Part shown: positions 25,611-34,324 of the stretch, piece after piece | Numbering within the stretch: position 1 is the stretch's first letter | Layout: each line of letters begins with the position of its first letter | DNA from: Marinilactibacillus sp036039175 | GTDB lineage: Bacteria > Bacillota > Bacilli > Lactobacillales > Carnobacteriaceae_A | DNA length: 64,000 nt | Direction of reading: 5' to 3' | Assembly: GCF_036039175.1 (NCBI RefSeq) | Contig: NZ_JAYXKP010000004.1 | Coordinates: 62,001-126,000, forward strand | Made by a program: the position numbers and the translations under genes | Notes under the pieces: model-generated | What the model was told of the DNA's origin: nothing | Database searches by the model: none | What the model saw: the letters and a program-made list of their open reading frames with translations, nothing else

Positions 25611-25617
25611 AAGGGTC

Positions 25618-25649
25618 GCGAGTATAAAGTTGAGAGGCATTATACTCGC
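25618..25649. repeat. Second hairpin next to the terminator-like hairpin
   Basis: GCGAGTATA pairs perfectly with TATACTCGC around a 14-base loop. There is no T-tract, so it is more like an RNA structure element or protein-binding palindrome than a terminator. Confidence 0.5.
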
Positions 25650-25812
25650 TAGGGTAGAGGTATTTATCATGCTACGAATCGACTTATATCGGCTTTAAGC
25701 AAGGAGAAAAAATAGATAGGAGTCAAGCCGTCGATTTCATAACTTGTCACTAATTGTACTACAAAAGAAAACGGTTTTTAAATTATAGTCATATAATGTT
25801 AAAACTTGTTAA

Positions 25813-25858
25813 GAAAGGGGAACAAGCTATACCAATTTGATCTTTTTGTTCCCTTTTA
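25813..25858 (-). terminator. Terminator after the Rgg-like regulator
   Basis: AAAGGGAACAA (minus strand) pairs with TTGTTCCCCTTT around a loop of about 21 bases, followed by CTTAAC. The T-tract is poor, so this is only a moderate terminator. Confidence 0.5.
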
Positions 25859-25888
25859 AGAGTTATCCGTAAAGAATACGTAAAGGGA

Positions 25889-26776
25889 TCAAGCTAAAAA
25901 AGCTCGAACTTCTTCCTCTAAGCGTTGCTTTAAAGTGTCTTCTTCTATAACTTCGAGTATATTCGTTCCTTTACGGATCCAATTTTCTCCACTAGAATCT
26001 CCAGACTGGATTAATGAGACGCCTTTTCTGGTGTAACAAACGGCAAGCATGTCATGTTTCTTTAATTCTTTTGCATCGAGAATTAAATTCTCTAAAGAAG
26101 TTAAAGCTTCGCTATATTGATGGTTATCGATTAATAAGTAAACGAGATTAAACTGAAAATTGAATCTTAAATCATTACTAGCTCTATAACCTTCGTACTT
26201 ATCTAATTGAGTGACCGCTCTACCTGATATGTGGATGGCTGAGTCAGCATTAAAAAAATACAAGATGTTATTTACTAAATAAATTTCAGTGAGTCTCCAG
26301 TCATCAAAGCGTTCAAGACGATCCCAGACAGGTTGGACATATTTTCTAGCAAGCCGGATATCGTGAGTTTGAGCAAAGACAATTAATCCTGTATAAATTG
26401 CTTCTATGTCTTTAATAACGGGGTCTTCATTGTATTTCAAGTAGTGAGAAACTTCGTCTTTCAATTTCTCTAATTCCTTAGGGTTATTGTAACTTTGAGA
26501 AATAAAGGCATAAACGAGCGAACCTTTTTTTGAATGGCTGTAGTTTCCTTGAATGAATAGAAATTCTTCCACTGTCATTTCAAGACGATCTAAGATTGCG
26601 AACAATTTTGGAGCAGAAGGTTCGGTTTCTTCTCGCTCGATTTTAGAATAAGTGGATTGACGCATGATGCCTTGAGCAACTTGCTTTTGAGTATACCCTT
26701 TTGATTCTCGTATCTTTCGAAGTAGCTTTCCGGATAGTTGATTAAAAGGTGCTTGGTTCTCTTCGAAATGATCCAT
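25889..26776 (-). CDS. Rgg/MutR-type transcriptional regulator
   Basis: This 295-residue protein starts with an XRE-type helix-turn-helix (about 17-72: LLRKIRESKGYTQKQVAQGIMRQSTYSKIEREE) followed by about 215 residues of helical repeat of the TPR-like type (for example IYTGLIVFAQTHDIRLARKYV and FNLVYLLIDNHQYSEALTSLE). That architecture and the phrase QSTYSKIERE fit Rgg/GadR/MutR regulators, which in streptococci bind short secreted peptides. Any peptide gene should be small and close; none is convincing in the 320 bases upstream. The ATG at 26776 follows AGAGGG. Its target genes are unknown. Confidence 0.82.
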   Translation of the reverse strand: MDHFEENQAPFNQLSGKLLRKIRESKGYTQKQVAQGIMRQSTYSKIEREETEPSAPKLFAILDRLEMTVEEFLFIQGNYSHSKKGSLVYAFISQSYNNPKELEKLKDEVSHYLKYNEDPVIKDIEAIYTGLIVFAQTHDIRLARKYVQPVWDRLERFDDWRLTEIYLVNNILYFFNADSAIHISGRAVTQLDKYEGYRASNDLRFNFQFNLVYLLIDNHQYSEALTSLENLILDAKELKKHDMLAVCYTRKGVSLIQSGDSSGENWIRKGTNILEVIEEDTLKQRLEEEVRAFLA

Positions 26777-27145
26777 ATTTACCCTCTTTTATAAATTTCT
26801 GTTTATTAAAATTATACTATTTATTGGGTTAGTTTACCATATGGTGATGCATTTTAGCTATTTGAAATAGGGGTAAATGTGCATATAGATATCTCGTTTA
26901 TTTTGTAAGATTGTTTAACCAAGTGATTAGATAAGGTAGAACGCTTTTTCAAAGAGAATCAAAGGGAGTCACTGAATTTTGATAATGATTGAATTCTGTA
27001 CAGAAGTGTGTCTGATTTTTTGCGGTTTTTATGAAACAATTATCCTCAAAGCATTGTATTCATAAGGGATTTAGTATAAAGTGAAGAGAGTGATTTTGTG
27101 AAACAAATAGCTGTTTCACGAGTCAATATAAAAGGAGTTTTGGTT
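26777..27145. other. Divergent intergenic region between the Rgg-like gene and rsmG
   Basis: No gene is supported here. Two tiny frames (at about 26840 and 26880, each about nine residues) were examined as peptide candidates and not accepted. The right end holds the inverted repeat at 27098-27119. Promoters for both genes should lie here but were not clear. Confidence 0.35.
27098..27119. promoter_or_regulatory. GTGAAACA-N6-TGTTTCAC inverted repeat (parS half sites in reversed order)
   Basis: The repeat consists of the two halves of the ParB site parS (TGTTTCAC and GTGAAACA) but in the opposite order, with six bases between. It lies just before rsmG-parA-parB. It may bind ParB weakly, be the remains of a parS site, or be an unrelated operator. 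Confidence 0.35.
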
Positions 27146-27862
27146 ATGAATCCAGAAGAATTTAGAGCCGAGTTAGAACGTCGTGGTTTGCCAATCACTG
27201 ACGAAAAAATGACTCAATTCAAACTTTATTTAGAACTACTTCAAGAATGGAATAAAAAAATCAATCTGACTGCCATTACAGAGCAAGAAGAAGTGTATCT
27301 AAAACATTTCTACGACTCTTTGACAGCTGGACTTTATGTAGATTTTAGTAAAGGGGTCCACAGCTTATGCGATGTAGGCTCAGGTGCTGGTTTTCCCAGT
27401 ATCCCCCTCAAAATTCTTTATCCAGAATTATCGATCACAATCGTAGATTCATTGAAAAAAAGAATCAACTTTTTAGAAGTTGTCGTAGATGCACTGAACT
27501 TAACGGGTGTAGAGCTCTTGCATGACCGCGCCGAAACATTTGGCCAGAACAAACAGTATAGAGCAACTTATGATTTTGTAACCGCTAGAGCTGTTGCTAG
27601 AATGAGTGTGCTTGCTGAATTATGTTTGCCACTTGTTAAAAAAGGTGGATCCTTTATTGCGATGAAAGCAGCACACGCGCCTGAAGAATTAAAAGATGCG
27701 GAAAAAGCCATTGCTACACTCGGTGGGAAAATCCGAAAAGACTTTGCTTTTGAGTTGCCACGCGAAGCAGGCGAAAGACACATTATTATGATCGACAAAA
27801 AGAAAGAAACACCAAACAAATACCCTAGAAAACCTGGAACACCAAACAAGACCCCATTATAA
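27146..27862 (+). CDS. rsmG: 16S rRNA (guanine527-N7)-methyltransferase RsmG
   Basis: This 238-residue SAM-dependent enzyme methylates G527 of 16S rRNA. The SAM-binding motif CDVGSGAGFPSIPLKI (about 75-90), IVDSLKKRINFLE, and FVTARAVARMSVL are all characteristic. The basic C-terminal tail rich in K, P and N is common in the family. The frame is open to 27098, but the ATG at 27146 sits eight bases after AAGGAG and starts the conserved MNPEEF, so it is the better start. It heads the chromosome-partition gene block, as in many Firmicutes near oriC. Confidence 0.95.
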   Translation: MNPEEFRAELERRGLPITDEKMTQFKLYLELLQEWNKKINLTAITEQEEVYLKHFYDSLTAGLYVDFSKGVHSLCDVGSGAGFPSIPLKILYPELSITIVDSLKKRINFLEVVVDALNLTGVELLHDRAETFGQNKQYRATYDFVTARAVARMSVLAELCLPLVKKGGSFIAMKAAHAPEELKDAEKAIATLGGKIRKDFAFELPREAGERHIIMIDKKKETPNKYPRKPGTPNKTPL

Positions 27863-27890
27863 TTAGAAAATGAAAGTCTGGAGGATTCAA

Positions 27891-28655
27891 ATGGCGCAGA
27901 TTATTGCCGTTGCGAACCAAAAGGGTGGTGTAGGTAAAACAACTACGACTGTCAATTTGGGTGCATCACTTGCTTATGCAGGAAAGAAAATATTATTGAT
28001 TGATATGGACGCACAAGGAAATGCTACAAGTGGATTAGGCATTCGTAAAGGAGAAGTTGATAGAGATATTTATGATGTTTTAATCAACGAAGTACCTCTT
28101 GAAGAAGTGATTTTGCCGACTAGTAGAGAAAATCTTTCTATTGTACCTGCTACAATCCAACTCGCAGGAGCAGAAGTCGAACTAACGAGTCTTATGGCTA
28201 GGGAAACACGACTGAAAAGAGCCATTGAGACCATTGATGAAGGTTATGACTATGTATTGATTGATTGCCCGCCATCTTTGGGTCACTTGACGATCAATGC
28301 TTTTACAGCGAGTGATTCTGTCTTGATACCGGTTCAGTGTGAATACTATGCGCTCGAAGGATTAAGTCAGTTACTGAATACCGTTCGTCTTGTTCAAAAA
28401 CATTTTAATAAAGAACTGAAAGTAGAAGGCGTACTCTTGACGATGCTAGATGCAAGAACAAACCTTGGATTCGAAGTCGTTAACGAAGTGAAGAAATATT
28501 TCCGCGAAAAAGTTTATAACACCATCATCCCAAGAAACGTTCGCTTGTCCGAAGCACCAAGTTATGGACTTTCGATCATTGACTATGATTTAAGGTCGAA
28601 AGGTGCAGAAGTCTACCAAGAGTTAGCGAAGGAAGTGATGACGAATGGTAAATAA
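27891..28655 (+). CDS. parA: ParA-family chromosome partition ATPase (Soj)
   Basis: This 254-residue Walker-type ATPase carries the deviant Walker A KGGVGKTTTTVNLG near its start, LLIDMDAQGN (Walker A') and YVLIDCPPSLG (Walker B). With ParB it positions replication origins and regulates initiation in relatives. The frame is open a little upstream, but the ATG at 27891 is preceded by GGAGG and matches the usual MAQIIAVANQKGG start. It overlaps parB by 11 bases, so the two are translationally coupled. The noc gene that often lies between rsmG and soj is absent here. Confidence 0.96.
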   Translation: MAQIIAVANQKGGVGKTTTTVNLGASLAYAGKKILLIDMDAQGNATSGLGIRKGEVDRDIYDVLINEVPLEEVILPTSRENLSIVPATIQLAGAEVELTSLMARETRLKRAIETIDEGYDYVLIDCPPSLGHLTINAFTASDSVLIPVQCEYYALEGLSQLLNTVRLVQKHFNKELKVEGVLLTMLDARTNLGFEVVNEVKKYFREKVYNTIIPRNVRLSEAPSYGLSIIDYDLRSKGAEVYQELAKEVMTNGK

Positions 28656-29526
28656 GAAAAAAGGACTAGGCCGTGGAATCGACGCATTATTTGATGTGCC
28701 TGATTTTGAAAAAGAAGTGAATCGTGATGACGAACGTGTAGAATTGATTGCACTTGATGAAATTCGTCCGAATCCCTATCAGCCCAGAAGACATTTTGAC
28801 GAAGCAGCATTGAATGAACTTGCAAGTTCTATCGAAGTATCTGGTGTACTTCAACCCATCATCTTGAGAAAATCTTCCGTAAAAGGATATGAAATTATAG
28901 CGGGAGAACGTCGTTTTAGAGCATCCAAGATAGCTGGTAAAGAGACGGTTCCAGCGATTATTCGTGAACTAGATGAAGAAGTCATGATGCAGGTTGCGAT
29001 ACTTGAAAACTTGCAAAGGGAAGATCTGACATCACTTGAAGAAGCGGAAGCTTATAATATGATGATGGAAAAATTGTCTATGACTCAAGAAAAAGTAGCC
29101 GAAAAACTAGGCAAAAGCCGTTCTTACATCGCCAATCATTTAAGACTACTAACATTACCGATAGAAGTGAAAAATCTTCTTCAGGAAAACAAATTGTCTA
29201 ATGGACAAGCGAGAACCTTGCTAGGTCTTAAAGATAAGAAAAAACTAACAAAGCTTGCAAGACGTACGGTCAAAGAAGGCCTTACAGTAAGGCAGTTAGA
29301 ACTTCTGGTAGCGGAAGCCAATCAAAAGCCTAAAACAGAGCCTAGCGCAAAAGTAGAAGTAGATAAATCTATTTACATCAAACGTTCAGAAGAATTGTTA
29401 ACAGATAAGTTCGGGACGAGCGTAGTGATAAGAGAAAAAGGTAAAAAAGGTAAGATTGAAATTGAGTATGTCTCTCAAGATGATTTGAATCGGATATTAG
29501 AAGATTTAAATATTGATTTTGATTGA
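28645..29526 (+). CDS. parB: ParB-family chromosome partition protein (Spo0J)
   Basis: This 293-residue DNA-binding CTPase has the N-terminal MVNKKKGLGRGIDALF (the ParA-stimulating arginine-bearing tail), the CTP-binding core with IAGERRFRASKIAG (about 90-103) and the helix-turn-helix MTQEKVAEKLGKSRSYIANHLRLL (about 147-170) that reads parS. The C-terminal dimer domain ends the protein. It overlaps parA by 11 bases. A perfect parS (TGTTTCACGTGAAACA) was not seen in this window; only the reversed half sites upstream of rsmG were noticed. Confidence 0.95.
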   Translation: MVNKKKGLGRGIDALFDVPDFEKEVNRDDERVELIALDEIRPNPYQPRRHFDEAALNELASSIEVSGVLQPIILRKSSVKGYEIIAGERRFRASKIAGKETVPAIIRELDEEVMMQVAILENLQREDLTSLEEAEAYNMMMEKLSMTQEKVAEKLGKSRSYIANHLRLLTLPIEVKNLLQENKLSNGQARTLLGLKDKKKLTKLARRTVKEGLTVRQLELLVAEANQKPKTEPSAKVEVDKSIYIKRSEELLTDKFGTSVVIREKGKKGKIEIEYVSQDDLNRILEDLNIDFD

Positions 29527-29544
29527 TTCAGGAGGCAAAAGCAA

Positions 29545-29748
29545 ATGGATAAAGCATACGAACTGAATGATATCGTTGAAATGAAGAAAAAGCATCCTTG
29601 CGGTGTGAACCGTTGGGCCATTATTAGAATGGGCGCAGATATTCGTGTAAAATGTGAGGGATGCGGCCAGTTAGTATTAATGCCTAGACGAGAGTTCGAA
29701 AGAAAAATGAAAAAGATTCTAGTTAAAGCAGATGCAACTGAATCTTAG
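29545..29748 (+). CDS. DUF951 family protein
   Basis: This 67-residue protein matches the DUF951 family that lies between parB and ychF across Firmicutes. It has the typical YELNDIVEMKKKHPCG, RMGADIRVKCEGCGQLVLMPR and a basic end. The cysteines (KHPCG and KCEGCG) could hold zinc, and the fold is expected to be a small beta barrel. The function is unknown; its fixed position suggests a housekeeping role with nucleic acid or ribosomes. It follows parB by 18 bases with AGGAGG before the start. Confidence 0.9.
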   Translation: MDKAYELNDIVEMKKKHPCGVNRWAIIRMGADIRVKCEGCGQLVLMPRREFERKMKKILVKADATES

Positions 29749-29806
29749 TTATTCTATAAAATAGCTACACTAAAAATTATGAGGAAAAGAAAGGTGAATA
29801 CAAAGA

Positions 29807-30907
29807 ATGCCTTTAACAGCAGGAATCGTCGGTTTACCAAACGTCGGAAAATCGACATTATTTAATGCCATTACAAAAGCGGGGGTTGAAGCAGCAAATT
29901 ATCCATTTGCGACCATTGACCCTAACGTAGGAATCGTAGAAGTACCAGATCGTAGACTAGACAGATTAAAAGAACTCGTCAATCCTAAAAAAGTCGTTCC
30001 GACTACTTTTGAATTCACAGATATTGCAGGTATTGTAAAAGGTGCCAGTAAAGGGGAAGGACTAGGAAACAAATTTCTAGCCAACATCCGTGAAGTAGAC
30101 GCGATTTGTCACGTTGTGCGTTGTTTTGAAGATGAAAATATTACGCATGTATCTGGATCCGTAAATCCAGCTGATGATATCGAAACCATCAACTTGGAAC
30201 TTGCACTTGCAGACTTAGATGCGGTAGAAAAACGCTATGATCGCGTTAAAAGACAAGCTAAATCTAAAGACAAAGAGTCCATGGAAATGGTAGCTGTTTT
30301 AGAAAAAATCATACCTGTTTTAGAAGAAGGTAAACCAGTTAGAATGCTTTCATTTACACCAGAAGAGTTGCCGATTGTGAAATCACTATTCTTGTTAACA
30401 AGTAAACCTGTTTTATATGTAGCCAATGTTGCAGAAGAAGACATTGCGGATGCAAAGGGTAACGCATACTTGGAGACAGTGAAAAGTATTGCAGCTGAAG
30501 AGGGAGCAGAAGTTGTCACTATTTCTGCGGCGATTGAAGAAGAAATTGCAGAACTAGACGATGAAGAAAAAGCGATGTTTTTAGAAGATCTTGGTGTAGA
30601 AGAGCCTGGATTAGATAAATTGATTCGTTCTTCTTACGACTTGCTCGGACTTGCGACATTCTTTACTGCAGGTGAACAAGAAGTGCGTGCGTGGACTTTC
30701 CGTAAAGGGATGAAAGCTCCCCAAACAGCTGGCGTCATTCATAGTGACTTCGAGCATGGATTTATTCGTGCTGAAACAATCGCCTACGCTGACTACGACG
30801 CTTTAGGAAGCGAAAAAGCAGCAAGAGAAGCGGGTAAATTGCGTTCAGAAGGAAAAGAATATGTCGTACAAGATGGAGATGTCATTCTTTTCAGATTCAA
30901 CGTATAA
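29807..30907 (+). CDS. ychF: Ribosome-binding ATPase YchF (OLA1 family)
   Basis: This 366-residue P-loop protein belongs to the Obg-related YchF family. Its G1 motif is GLPNVGKSTLFNA, G3 is FTDIAGIVKGASKGEGLGN, and in the place of the G4 NKxD motif it has VANVAEED, which explains the known preference for ATP. A coiled-coil insert (about 130-200) and the C-terminal TGS domain ending YVVQDGDVILFRFNV are complete. It binds ribosomes and affects translation and stress responses in other species. It starts about 60 bases after the DUF951 gene, likely in the same operon. Confidence 0.96.
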   Translation: MPLTAGIVGLPNVGKSTLFNAITKAGVEAANYPFATIDPNVGIVEVPDRRLDRLKELVNPKKVVPTTFEFTDIAGIVKGASKGEGLGNKFLANIREVDAICHVVRCFEDENITHVSGSVNPADDIETINLELALADLDAVEKRYDRVKRQAKSKDKESMEMVAVLEKIIPVLEEGKPVRMLSFTPEELPIVKSLFLLTSKPVLYVANVAEEDIADAKGNAYLETVKSIAAEEGAEVVTISAAIEEEIAELDDEEKAMFLEDLGVEEPGLDKLIRSSYDLLGLATFFTAGEQEVRAWTFRKGMKAPQTAGVIHSDFEHGFIRAETIAYADYDALGSEKAAREAGKLRSEGKEYVVQDGDVILFRFNV

Positions 30908-30937
30908 GAATGCGCATATTTAAAGGGGGACATCATC

Positions 30938-31657
30938 TTGTTCAATAAGAAAAAACAGGAGCCGATCGAACAGCCAGAAAAAGTAGCTGAGCTGGCGACT
31001 AAGCAAGAAGAAAATGCAAGAATGAGAGAACAGCTTACAAATAAAAATAGTGAGTATCTATTGAAACTAAACCGAAGCTTAGATGAGCGCGGTGTTTCAG
31101 AAGAAAGAAAAGTACTCATCTTTAACGATATGTTGAAAAATATTGTTGAACAACAAGATCATCACCTTACTGCCCGTAAAATTTACGGGACGGTAACTGA
31201 CCAAGCAAATTATTTAACAGAAAATCCAACATCCAGTGAACAAAAAGAGGTCGTTCGATCAGAACCTTGGAAGCTATACATTGATGGTGGACTACTGTTA
31301 GGTGGGATGTTTGCGATCCTTTCAGGTATTTCTGGGATGTTTGGTAGAGGAGATAGTCAAGCAGTAGGTATGCAATTAATGGTACTCATTCTAAACTTTG
31401 TTTTAGGTGGTTTTGCCTTTATGATTATTACCAAGTATGCACCGGTACCAGGAGAAAAAGGTGGATTCATCAAGTATATTCTGGCAACAGTATTAGCGAT
31501 GATGGGGTTTGTGCTTTTTATCTCTCTAGGGGCATTGATTCCAGAAGCAATCAATCCAGTTATTCCTTCACCAATTACTTTAGTCATAGGTGTTGTGGCG
31601 ATTGCAGCCAAATGGTATTTGAAACGTAAACTGAATATTCAAGGAACCTTGTTTTAA
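30938..31657 (+). CDS. DUF1129 family membrane protein
   Basis: This 239-residue protein has a charged N-terminal helical part (about 1-110, with LLKLNRSLDERGVSEERK and ILKNIVEQQDHHLTARKIYGT) and four membrane segments in the second half (about 112-130, 147-165, 177-200, 205-222). This matches the DUF1129 family that follows ychF in lactobacilli and relatives. It begins with TTG at 30938, after AAGGGGGA at good spacing. Function is unknown. The operon probably ends at the hairpin that follows. Confidence 0.85.
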   Translation: MFNKKKQEPIEQPEKVAELATKQEENARMREQLTNKNSEYLLKLNRSLDERGVSEERKVLIFNDMLKNIVEQQDHHLTARKIYGTVTDQANYLTENPTSSEQKEVVRSEPWKLYIDGGLLLGGMFAILSGISGMFGRGDSQAVGMQLMVLILNFVLGGFAFMIITKYAPVPGEKGGFIKYILATVLAMMGFVLFISLGALIPEAINPVIPSPITLVIGVVAIAAKWYLKRKLNIQGTLF

Positions 31658-31668
31658 AATTAAATTGT

Positions 31669-31717
31669 AAAGGAGTCTCTTCGAAGCGAATCAAACTTTG
31701 GAGAGGCTCTTTTTTGA
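31669..31717 (+). terminator. Terminator after the DUF1129 gene
   Basis: An imperfect stem (AAAGGAGTCTCTTCGAAG with CTTTGGAGAGGCTCTTT) is followed by a T-run. Confidence 0.6.
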
Positions 31718-31863
31718 ATCAATACTGAGTGAATGTAATATAGATCGAACTCTTAAAAGCGTATTATAAAATAAATTATATACAAATCGTTCGTTATTGT
31801 AGCGCTAACAATGAAATTCTTTGTCAAGTTTATTAGAAAGTTCTTACATGGAGGAAACGGGTG

Positions 31864-31892
31864 TTGACCTGACCAGATATGGGTGGTAATTT
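31864..31892 (+). promoter_or_regulatory. Promoter of guaB
   Basis: TTGACC (31864-31869), a 17-base spacer and TAATTT (31887-31892) form a plausible vegetative promoter, giving a leader of about 50 bases before guaB. A sequence resembling a PurR box core (CGAAC on the minus strand near 31790) lies upstream, but the match is weak. Confidence 0.6.
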
Positions 31893-31946
31893 AGTTATTA
31901 AAAATTACGATAGCTAAGAGATAAAGTATAATTGGAGGAGAACAAT

Positions 31947-33425
31947 ATGGGAAATTGGGAAACGAAATTCAATAAAAAAGGATTTACGTTTGATGATGTG
32001 CTGTTACTACCAGCAGAAAGTCATGTTTTACCAAACGATGTCAACTTACAAGTAGAACTATCAGACTCCGTTAAATTGAATCTACCGGTTCTTAGTGCGA
32101 GTATGGATACTGTTACGGCATCAGGGATGGCCATTGGGATGGCTCGTCAAGGTGGTCTTGGAATTATCCATAAAAATATGACCGTAGAACAACAAGCCGA
32201 AGAAGTTCGAAAAGTAAAACGTTCGGAATCTGGTGTCATCATTGATCCATTCTTCCTTACTCCAGAACATTTGGTTTCAGAAGCTGAAAAACTGATGTCC
32301 ACTTATCGAATCAGTGGTGTTCCAATTGTAGAAACAATGGAAAACAGAAAATTCGTAGGGATTTTAACTAATCGCGATATGCGCTTTATTACAGATATGA
32401 ATGAAAAAATTCAAAATGTGATGACGAAAGAGAATTTAGTCACCGCTCCTGAAGGCACATCACTTGAAGAAGCGGAGCTTTTATTGAAGGAACACAAAAT
32501 TGAAAAATTACCTTTGGTCGATAAAAACGGCTGGTTAAGTGGTCTAATTACAATCAAAGATATTGAAAAGATTACACAGTTCCCAAATGCAGCAAAAGAT
32601 AAACATGGTCGCTTACTTGCGGGTGCGGCTGTAGGTATTACTAAAGACACCTTTGAGCGTGCTCAAGCGCTGATTGACGCTGGAGTGGATGTTATTGTAG
32701 TCGATACCGCACACGGCCACAGCGCGGGTGTATTAAGAGAAATGAAAAAAATCCGTGAAGAGTTCCCAGATGTCACACTGATTGCAGGTAACGTTGCAAC
32801 AGCAGAAGGTACACGTGCGCTGTTTGAAGCTGGCGCGGATGTCGTAAAAGTTGGGATTGGACCGGGATCAATCTGTACAACTAGGGTAGTTGCAGGTGTC
32901 GGAGTTCCTCAGATTACTGCGATTTACGATTCAGCTTCAGTTGCGAGAGAATATGGTAAACCAATTATTGCGGACGGTGGAATCAAATATTCAGGTGACA
33001 TTGCAAAAGCACTAGCAGCAGGTGGACATGCAGTCATGCTCGGTAGTATGCTTGCGGGAACAGATGAGTCTCCTGGTGAATTCGAGATTTATCAAGGTCG
33101 TCGTTTTAAAACCTACCGTGGTATGGGTAGTCTTGGAGCAATGCAAAAAGGCTCAAGTGACCGTTACTTCCAAAGCGGCGAAACAGAAGCAAACAAATTG
33201 GTTCCAGAAGGAATCGAAGGACGCGTTGCGTACAAAGGTAGCGTTCAAGATATTATCTTCCAATTAGTTGGCGGATTACGCTCTGGTATGGGATATGTAG
33301 GCGCAGCAGACTTAAAAGAACTGAGAGAAAATGCACAGTTTATCGAAATGTCTGGAGCGGGTCTTAAAGAGTCCCATCCACATGATGTGCATATAACAAA
33401 AGAAGCACCGAACTATTCGGTATAA
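31947..33425 (+). CDS. guaB: Inosine-5'-monophosphate dehydrogenase
   Basis: This 492-residue enzyme converts IMP to XMP with NAD, the first step toward GMP. It has the barrel start FTFDDVLLLPAESHVLP, two CBS domains inserted at about 95-215, the NAD/IMP loop IAGNVATAEG, the catalytic cysteine in GPGSICTTR, and the flap region with FKTYRGMGSLGAM. The frame is open five codons upstream, but the ATG at 31947 fits the family start and follows TTGGAGGAG. It follows the ychF operon as in lactobacilli but has its own promoter and terminator. Confidence 0.97.
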   Translation: MGNWETKFNKKGFTFDDVLLLPAESHVLPNDVNLQVELSDSVKLNLPVLSASMDTVTASGMAIGMARQGGLGIIHKNMTVEQQAEEVRKVKRSESGVIIDPFFLTPEHLVSEAEKLMSTYRISGVPIVETMENRKFVGILTNRDMRFITDMNEKIQNVMTKENLVTAPEGTSLEEAELLLKEHKIEKLPLVDKNGWLSGLITIKDIEKITQFPNAAKDKHGRLLAGAAVGITKDTFERAQALIDAGVDVIVVDTAHGHSAGVLREMKKIREEFPDVTLIAGNVATAEGTRALFEAGADVVKVGIGPGSICTTRVVAGVGVPQITAIYDSASVAREYGKPIIADGGIKYSGDIAKALAAGGHAVMLGSMLAGTDESPGEFEIYQGRRFKTYRGMGSLGAMQKGSSDRYFQSGETEANKLVPEGIEGRVAYKGSVQDIIFQLVGGLRSGMGYVGAADLKELRENAQFIEMSGAGLKESHPHDVHITKEAPNYSV

Positions 33426-33439
33426 TAGAAGCAATCATT

Positions 33440-33471
33440 AAAAGCATCGAGATTTTCTCGATGCTTTTTTT
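33440..33471 (+). terminator. Terminator after guaB
   Basis: AAAAGCATCGAG pairs perfectly with CTCGATGCTTTT and is followed by a T-run. It lies 15 bases after the stop. Confidence 0.85.
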
Positions 33472-33547
33472 GTACCAAAACAGACTATCTTTTAAAGGAG
33501 TGGTTTGCTATTCTATAAGGTATAAACTTAATTTGAAGGAGAATGAG

Positions 33548-34315
33548 ATGAACATATTTGAAGGATATCCCTTAAGAAAGATATTAAAGAGAGAACAAGC
33601 CTTGATGTGGTTACTATCTCCACTTGCATTGCAATTGATATTAGGTATTATTGTCCCCATCCTACTTATCGCAACTAATCCAGATATTGTCACCCGTCTT
33701 TCAGAAACCGAGCTTCTTGAGGCGATGGCACCTATGATAAATGTCGTAGGCTCAGTGGCTTCTATATTGCCATTATTTATTTTACCTTTAGTCATTATCG
33801 GTAGAAAGATTCCATTAATTAATCGAAAACAACTTAGTCGTGACGAATGGAAAGTGATCCCGGGGTTAAATACTAAGGACTGGAACTTTTTAGCATGGTA
33901 CATACCTGTTTCTTTTATTCTTTTAAATGTCGGAAGTACGTTACTGTCTATGGTATTTGAAAATTCGGAAGCTATCAATCAACAGGCTATCGAGGATCTC
34001 GTGGGAGTAACTCCTGTATGGGTGATGTTTTTAATGGTTGTAATTGCTGCTCCAATCGTTGAAGAATGGCTGTTTAGAGGGTTAATTTTATTTCGTCAAG
34101 ACTCACTCGATGCTACTTGGGTTTCCGTTATTGTAAGTTCTGTAATATTCGGATTAGTTCACGTTCCAACCAATATTCCTTCAGCCTTTACGTATATCGG
34201 TATGGGCTTCATGTTTGCTTACGCAGCTAAAAGGACAAGAAGTGTAGAAGCTTCCATTTTTTATCATATGTTAAATAATTTTATTGGATTTATAGCATTG
34301 TATGCATTTATATAA
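33548..34315 (+). CDS. CPBP-family intramembrane metalloprotease
   Basis: This 255-residue membrane protein has about seven or eight hydrophobic segments and the three motifs of the CPBP (CAAX protease/Abi) family: the double glutamate EEWLFRGLILF, the histidine in FGLVHVP, and the histidine/asparagine in FYHMLNNF. Members cleave within the membrane and are linked to bacteriocin self-immunity or maturation in some lactic acid bacteria. No bacteriocin gene is next to it. An upstream open stretch in frame is not needed: the ATG at 33548 follows GAAGGAG. It is a single gene. Confidence 0.88.
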   Translation: MNIFEGYPLRKILKREQALMWLLSPLALQLILGIIVPILLIATNPDIVTRLSETELLEAMAPMINVVGSVASILPLFILPLVIIGRKIPLINRKQLSRDEWKVIPGLNTKDWNFLAWYIPVSFILLNVGSTLLSMVFENSEAINQQAIEDLVGVTPVWVMFLMVVIAAPIVEEWLFRGLILFRQDSLDATWVSVIVSSVIFGLVHVPTNIPSAFTYIGMGFMFAYAAKRTRSVEASIFYHMLNNFIGFIALYAFI

Positions 34316-34324
34316 AAGTAAAAT

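Larger units (their letters stand above)
25224..25888. other. Long intergenic region with two hairpins
   Basis: These 665 bases hold no convincing gene. A strong hairpin at 25577-25610 and a second hairpin at 25618-25649 lie close together in the middle. Upstream of them GGAGGAAAG is followed by a GTG that opens a short frame (from about 25524) running through both hairpins, which I do not accept as a gene. A small untranslated RNA ending at the first hairpin is possible. Confidence 0.35.

Noticed and set aside
25524..25700. Frame starting at a GTG behind GGAGGAAAG
   Set aside because: It reads through two hairpins and gives an ordinary mixed peptide with no conserved pattern. A remnant or an RNA is more likely.
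26840..26910. Tiny frames upstream of the Rgg-like gene as possible signalling peptides
   Set aside because: Only about nine residues each, no proper ribosome site for the first and a weak one for the second, and no peptide-type hydrophobic core.
31780..31800. PurR box upstream of guaB
   Set aside because: Only the CGAAC core matches on the minus strand; the flanks and a paired second box are missing.
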